DNA of 64,000 nt from Branchiostoma floridae (taxonomy: Eukaryota > Chordata > Leptocardii > Amphioxiformes > Branchiostomatidae), in assembly GCF_000003815.2 (NCBI RefSeq), contig NC_049987.1, positions 12,546,778 to 12,610,777 of the forward strand, in the 5' to 3' direction. A program made the position numbers and the translations under genes. Shown here one piece after another: positions 60,034 through 64,000 of the stretch (positions are counted from its first letter, which is position 1; every line of letters begins with the position of its first letter). The notes beneath the pieces were generated by a model. It had not been told where the DNA came from, ran no database searches, and saw nothing but the letters and a program-made list of their open reading frames with translations.

Positions 60034-62869
60034 TTACATCTGTCTGGTAATGACCACATATCCGGGTCCATCGTTTGCCCCACCCTGACCGCTGGTTTCA
60101 GAAATGGAGCAAAATGAACCACCACCTCCCCCACCACTTGGATTACTCCACTCTCCCCTACCACCCCCTGAGTACCCCCCTCCTCCACCCCCTCCACCCC
60201 CACTCCCATGAGCCCCTCCCCCTCCACCAAACCCTCCATCAGCTTTAGAAGAATACCCAATCCCTCCCACCCCACCATTCACAAACGCCTTCCCACCTTC
60301 CCCACCATTCTCACAACTGTCACCTCTAAAATGTTTAGAACTCCCTCCATCTGTCAGCAGCCCTCCCCCGCCTGTTAAGTTACCCTTCCATTCTGTCGCC
60401 CCCTGCCCGTTAGATCCTCCGCTGCAGCCAGCTCGTCCATAGCTCTTGTTTCCAGTAGTGGACACAGTCCCGTTACACAGGGGGTTATGGTTATGTGATC
60501 CCCGCCCTTCCCCTCCCCCACCCCCGGCGATAATGAGTGGTGTATTGTCTCCCCTGGTGACAAATGTACCACCCCCACCTCCTACACTCCAGTTAGCCTT
60601 GTTCACTGCACCTTCTTGTCCTACCAGGATTTTCAGAGTTTCATCTGCAGTATGAAAACAGATAACTGTTAAACATAAGATTTTGTTTTCAGTACTTCTC
60701 ATAATAAACTATCTTTCTTGATTACGGAAAGACAAACATTTTACCATACTCCCCTGACAACCTTTCTGTCAGTGCAAGTTACTAGAACGAAAGCAGATAA
60801 TTTGTCATTTTTCTCTGCATACGCTCACACCTCTTCTGAGATTTGTACTACTTGCACTGCACTGCTCTACAGATTGCTTGTCAACGAGAGACCGGTGAAA
60901 TTAGGTACAGTGTCTACACATGCACAGTCTTACTAAAACAGACCAATAGAGAATCTTTTGAAACGCCGCACCTTGTTTAAGGTTAAATGTTTCCCTCAGT
61001 ACGGCACCCCGTCCTCGGGCGGACTTTGGGTTCTTCGAATTCATACCCCATCCTGCAGCAGCACCTGTCAATAAAGTTGAATCAACATGTTAATCACTTT
61101 CAGTACAGCCTCGGAAACAACAACAAGAAATATAAAATGAGAACACAGATACTGAATGAAAAAAAAGATTTATTAACAAAGTTGTAGCTGGACTCTTTTC
61201 TTGATGATATCAGAACTGCACCCCTAACGCATCGATTATTTCTGGGCGCCTGATTAAGAACAGCACACTGTACATCAGTTTGATTTGTTATTAAAATCAA
61301 TCCCTACCCGCTGTCTCTATAGTGTACGTTCCGGACCATGGTACAGTGAAGTGCTGTATCCCGTCATGTAGCGTCACCAGGTGTTCATGGTCCTGTCCCC
61401 TGTAGTGGTTCCCCAGGGTAGTGGGGCCCAGACGGCCGGTGGTGCCCAGGGTGGTGAACATGGCTGTTCGGAAGAATGAATCTGAGGGGGCAGAGGTTAT
61501 GCTATAGAGTTCATCGAATATTCAACAACATTGGTTTAAGCTGAAAAAAGTTAGGAAATGTTGTGTGTCCTAAAGCCCCCTTTACAAATCAAGAATTTAG
61601 CTCGGCCGAGTTGTCAGCGAGCTCTAAATCACGAGGAGGCATGACCCTGATGCCTACAAACAAATAGCAGGGTTTCTTCGTCGGCATCAGGGTCATACCT
61701 CCTCGTAATGTAGAGCTCGCTGACAACTCGGCCGAGCTAAAATAATACCAAATAACTGTACCGACTATGTCTCCAAGACTTATTTCCTTTTCTATCTTTT
61801 CTGTCTTCAGATCAAACCTGACGTAACTGATGTCGTCAGAAATGTCCGGGGTTGGACCTTTCAGCAGAGACTCCAGCCGGGCCGTGACGTCAGAGTACAC
61901 GTTCATGACGTCAAAGTCACTGCCATGCTCCACGACTTTCTGTGAGAAGTCCACTGTGCTGGACAGACAGCCTAAGGTGCTCTCAACACTGTCTGCTGTA
62001 GCAGAGAGCTGCTTGGAACGGGCTGCTGTGACGGCCGCTAACTTTTCTTTCAGTTCAGTCTGCTTGCGTCTGACCAGGCCACTTTAATACTTGATCTCTT
62101 CCTCCGCAGCTGCATCGATGTCGTCTGCAGCTTTCTTACTCCTGGTGTCAAGTTCTGCCTGTTTCTCATTTATGACCCCTGCGCCATCCCGGTATTCCTG
62201 AATCTTCGGCATGGCAGTTGCGAGTTTGTCTTTGATCTTTGCCTTTACGTCACTCACAACATCTGCCAGCAAGCCGTACTTGTGGTCCTTGTGCTGCAGT
62301 ACTGTGCAGTCTCGGCAGATGGGATGCTGGCACGTCTCACAGAAGAACTTGAGCCTCTCATCTTCGTGTTTTGTGCAAATCGGCAGTGATGTTGGCTTCA
62401 CTGATGACGTCTTGGTGATCAGATGTTCTTTAAGTTCAGCTACGTCGATGGCTTCATGACCGCGTGTACGTTTGGCACGGCGGTGGGCACGAGCGCATTC
62501 GTCACACAAAAACTCTTCACAGAAAACACAACCGCAGTTAGCCACGTCTTCTTCACAGACATCGCAAGGAACTTTGTCATCCTCTACATTAGCCACACTC
62601 TTGTGTGTTTCAACGGTGTCCCTCAAGCTCAGGACGAAAAAGTTGTTTTTGAGCCCGGCGACACCGCCCTCCGGAAGTACAGTTTCGGTCCGACATGTTG
62701 GACACGGAAACTTGTCCTTCACTTCACCTTGTTTCCCTACAAACTTCTCCAGACAGCCCTTACAGAAGGTGTGAAGACAAGGCAGGATCTTGGGGTCCTT
62801 AAAGGGCTCCAGACAGACCGTACACTCCAAGAAGTCGCCCGAAATCTGGCTGAGTATGGCTTCCGCCAT
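60034..62869 (-). CDS. RING/B-box plus ALK-type glycine-rich domain gene, copy 2 (in-frame TAA)
   Basis: Minus-strand exons are 62869-61762, 61481-61308, 61064-60972 and 60644-60034, all in matching phase, for 662 codons including the end. As in copy 1 it starts MAEAILSQISGDF with a C3HC4 RING, two B-box motifs (CDVCEEDVANCGC; CTKHEDERLKFFCETC) and a coiled coil. Codon 263 is TAA (62081-62083), at the same position as in copy 1. Apart from this codon the frame is open to the end. The second part (about residues 370-661) is an ALK/LTK-type glycine-rich domain with FTTLGTTGRLGPT, TLKILVGQEGA, VGGGGGTFVTRGD, PLIIAGGGGG and Cys-containing Gly-rich repeats, ending GPGYVVITRQM. The RING part would act as an E3 ubiquitin ligase. 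The role of the GRD in an intracellular RING protein is unknown. The TAA means either a truncated 262-aa product, readthrough, or decay. Confidence 0.7.
61596..61741. mobile_element. Foldback element inside intron 1 of RING-GRD copy 2
   Basis: Two arms of about 59 bp are near-perfect complements (left starts tttagctcggccgagttgtc, right ends gacaactcggccgagctaaa), around a loop of about 28 bp. It lies just before the copy 2 exon 1 donor. Nothing like it is seen in the matching intron of copy 1 (55311-55747), so it probably inserted after the duplication. Confidence 0.75.
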
Positions 62870-62875
62870 TAGCAC

Positions 62876-63000
62876 TTACACCTGTACGCCTCAGGTAACT
62901 GGATACAGGTGCTTTATGAACTTTTGTTCAAGATAAGGTCACAGCGCATGCTTACAAAGGGATAACGTTTCAGCTGAGGGCCGATTGGGGCTATAAGCAA
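62876..63000 (-). promoter_or_regulatory. Upstream region of RING-GRD copy 2
   Basis: Nearly identical to the flank of copy 1 (56871-57005), including the CCAAT-containing string. Similarity appears to stop near 63000, giving the other edge of the duplicated block. Confidence 0.5.
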
Positions 63001-63623
63001 CTAAACTACCTACATAGTCTTTATCACCAGAGGGGCCACATGGATTGGGAATATACATACGTAATCATGTAGTGTATTTTGATGTACAAGAAATAGGATG
63101 CTTCATTGTAGGAAGTTGTACTGATTAGAGAACAAACCGGACTTTTTATTTGGCAAATAAGGAAACCAAAACACGTACAGGTATGACACACAGAAGCGTT
63201 ACAGTTGATAGACTTTTAGAACGTAACAGGATTCCTAATGAAAAATTAGAAATGCTGCCTTACCGTTCACGTCTAACAACTTACCACAGAGTGACCATCA
63301 ATTCAATACTTTTGCGTATCATTTAGTGAACCAAGATACGCAAGCTACAATTGAATGTGTTTTGTTTTCTGATGACTTGCTGCTACAAGCTGTGCTAGAT
63401 TTTTATGATATTCATAACAATATTCAACTGATGCAGTGTGGACAGAGTGTCCAATCAGAAGACAACCCAATTTTGCGAGTCTAGTACGAACAGTGATATG
63501 TCTTGCTCAATGACTTTAGCCTGGCAGTATTCTTATAGAAAAGCAGATGAGCTCGTCGACAATTAATAAGTGAGTCGAATAGTTTTGTTTTGCTCCATAG
63601 TTCCACTTCACGTGTGCCTGAGC
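63001..63623. other. Spacer, nothing recognised
   Basis: Between the RING-GRD copy 2 upstream flank and the LRR gene. A/T-rich; no frame with homology, and likely includes the 3' UTR of the LRR gene. Confidence 0.4.
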
Positions 63624-64000
63624 TTAATGACAACCTGCCTGAGCTGCAGTGATCTTGTCGAGTTGTTGGCCTTTGAGCTGTTCTGGGCTCGCACATATCA
63701 GTGACTGGTACACGGTGATGTTAGTCTCGGTGTGCAGCCATCTGTTGAAGCGCCACAGGTCACAGTCACAGTGCCACGGGTTGTCCAGCAAATACATGGT
63801 CTTCAGCGTCTGGACATGGCTGCTGAAATGGTCCGGAGTGAGGGTAACAAGGTTGTTCTCTTGCATGTTGATACTCTGAATGCTGTCAAGACCGCTGAAA
63901 GCACCTTTGGACAGAACTGCCAAGCCAAGTCCCTCCAAGTTAAGATACTGCAAATTTGGCAGGTTTGCGAAAGCATTGTCATCAACCTGGCCGATCGGGT
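63624..64000 (-). CDS. Leucine-rich-repeat protein, C-terminal part (gene continues beyond the window)
   Basis: The minus-strand frame enters from the window edge and ends at TAA (63624), about 125 codons. It contains LRR units (NAFANLPNLQYLNLEGL; AFSGLDSIQSINMQENNL; LQTLKTMYLLDNP-like spacing) followed directly by an LRR C-terminal cap, PWHCDCDLWRFNRWL, with later cysteines in SLICASPEQLKG. Such caps occur in extracellular LRR proteins. The protein ends soon after the cap without a visible transmembrane helix, so a secreted protein is possible, unless a further exon is spliced. The family cannot be assigned from this fragment. Confidence 0.75.
   Translation of the reverse strand, partial: PIGQVDDNAFANLPNLQYLNLEGLGLAVLSKGAFSGLDSIQSINMQENNLVTLTPDHFSSHVQTLKTMYLLDNPWHCDCDLWRFNRWLHTETNITVYQSLICASPEQLKGQQLDKITAAQAGCH

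Noticed and set aside
1-64000. CRISPR arrays, operons, prophage or plasmid features
   Set aside because: The window is clearly eukaryotic, with spliced genes and SINE/MITE repeats; no regular repeat-spacer pattern is present.

Overview
The window is eukaryotic (animal) nuclear DNA. Coding sequence is split into short exons with GT-AG introns whose phases match, separated by long non-coding stretches full of small DNA transposons, a tRNA-derived SINE and microsatellites. The gene content (a HUNK-type kinase, YRDC, CDK5RAP1, and RING/B-box genes of the kind greatly expanded in lancelets) and the compact, repeat-rich introns suggest an invertebrate deuterostome, most likely a lancelet (Branchiostoma). 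That assignment is an inference. No prokaryotic, viral or CRISPR features were seen.

Layout. Bases 1-3.7 kb are repeats, including a foldback element with a 9-bp target duplication and a full-length tRNA-SINE with a 15-bp target duplication. From 3.8 to 5.5 kb (minus) there is a two-exon gene for a small single-pass membrane protein. From 7.2 to 8.9 kb (minus) lie two orphan exon candidates; one has its splice acceptor repeated four times in tandem. From 10.4 to 14.4 kb (plus) is a seven-exon gene for a 371-aa protein with a U1/matrin-type zinc finger and a PIN/NYN-like domain resembling the C-terminus of ZNF451. From 20.7 to 35.1 kb (plus) is a 12-exon HUNK-like kinase of 1060 aa with a KA1-like C-terminus. 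From 38.7 to 47.5 kb (minus) is YRDC, with two phase-matched alternative last exons. From 48.3 to 53.3 kb (plus) is CDK5RAP1, complete in 11 exons, head to head with YRDC. From 53.9 to 62.9 kb (minus) are two tandem copies of a RING/B-box gene joined to an ALK/LTK-type glycine-rich domain. They are separated by a decayed copy of the last CDK5RAP1 exon, which shows that the duplicated block began inside CDK5RAP1. The window ends in the 3' part of a leucine-rich-repeat gene (minus).

How the genes relate. YRDC (t6A37) and CDK5RAP1 (ms2i6A37, mitochondrial) both modify adenosine 37 of tRNAs and share one 777-bp divergent intergenic region with three CCAAT boxes. HUNK and YRDC are convergent, as are CDK5RAP1 and the first RING-GRD copy. 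Both RING-GRD copies share an in-frame TAA between the N-terminal RING/B-box part and the glycine-rich part. Copy 1 also has a frameshift in the glycine-rich exon, whereas copy 2 is intact there.

The most noteworthy items are the RING/B-box plus ALK-type GRD architecture with its conserved stop, the duplicated YRDC last exon, the divergent tRNA-A37 gene pair, the KA1-like tail on HUNK, and a perfect 48-bp palindrome at 59009-59056.
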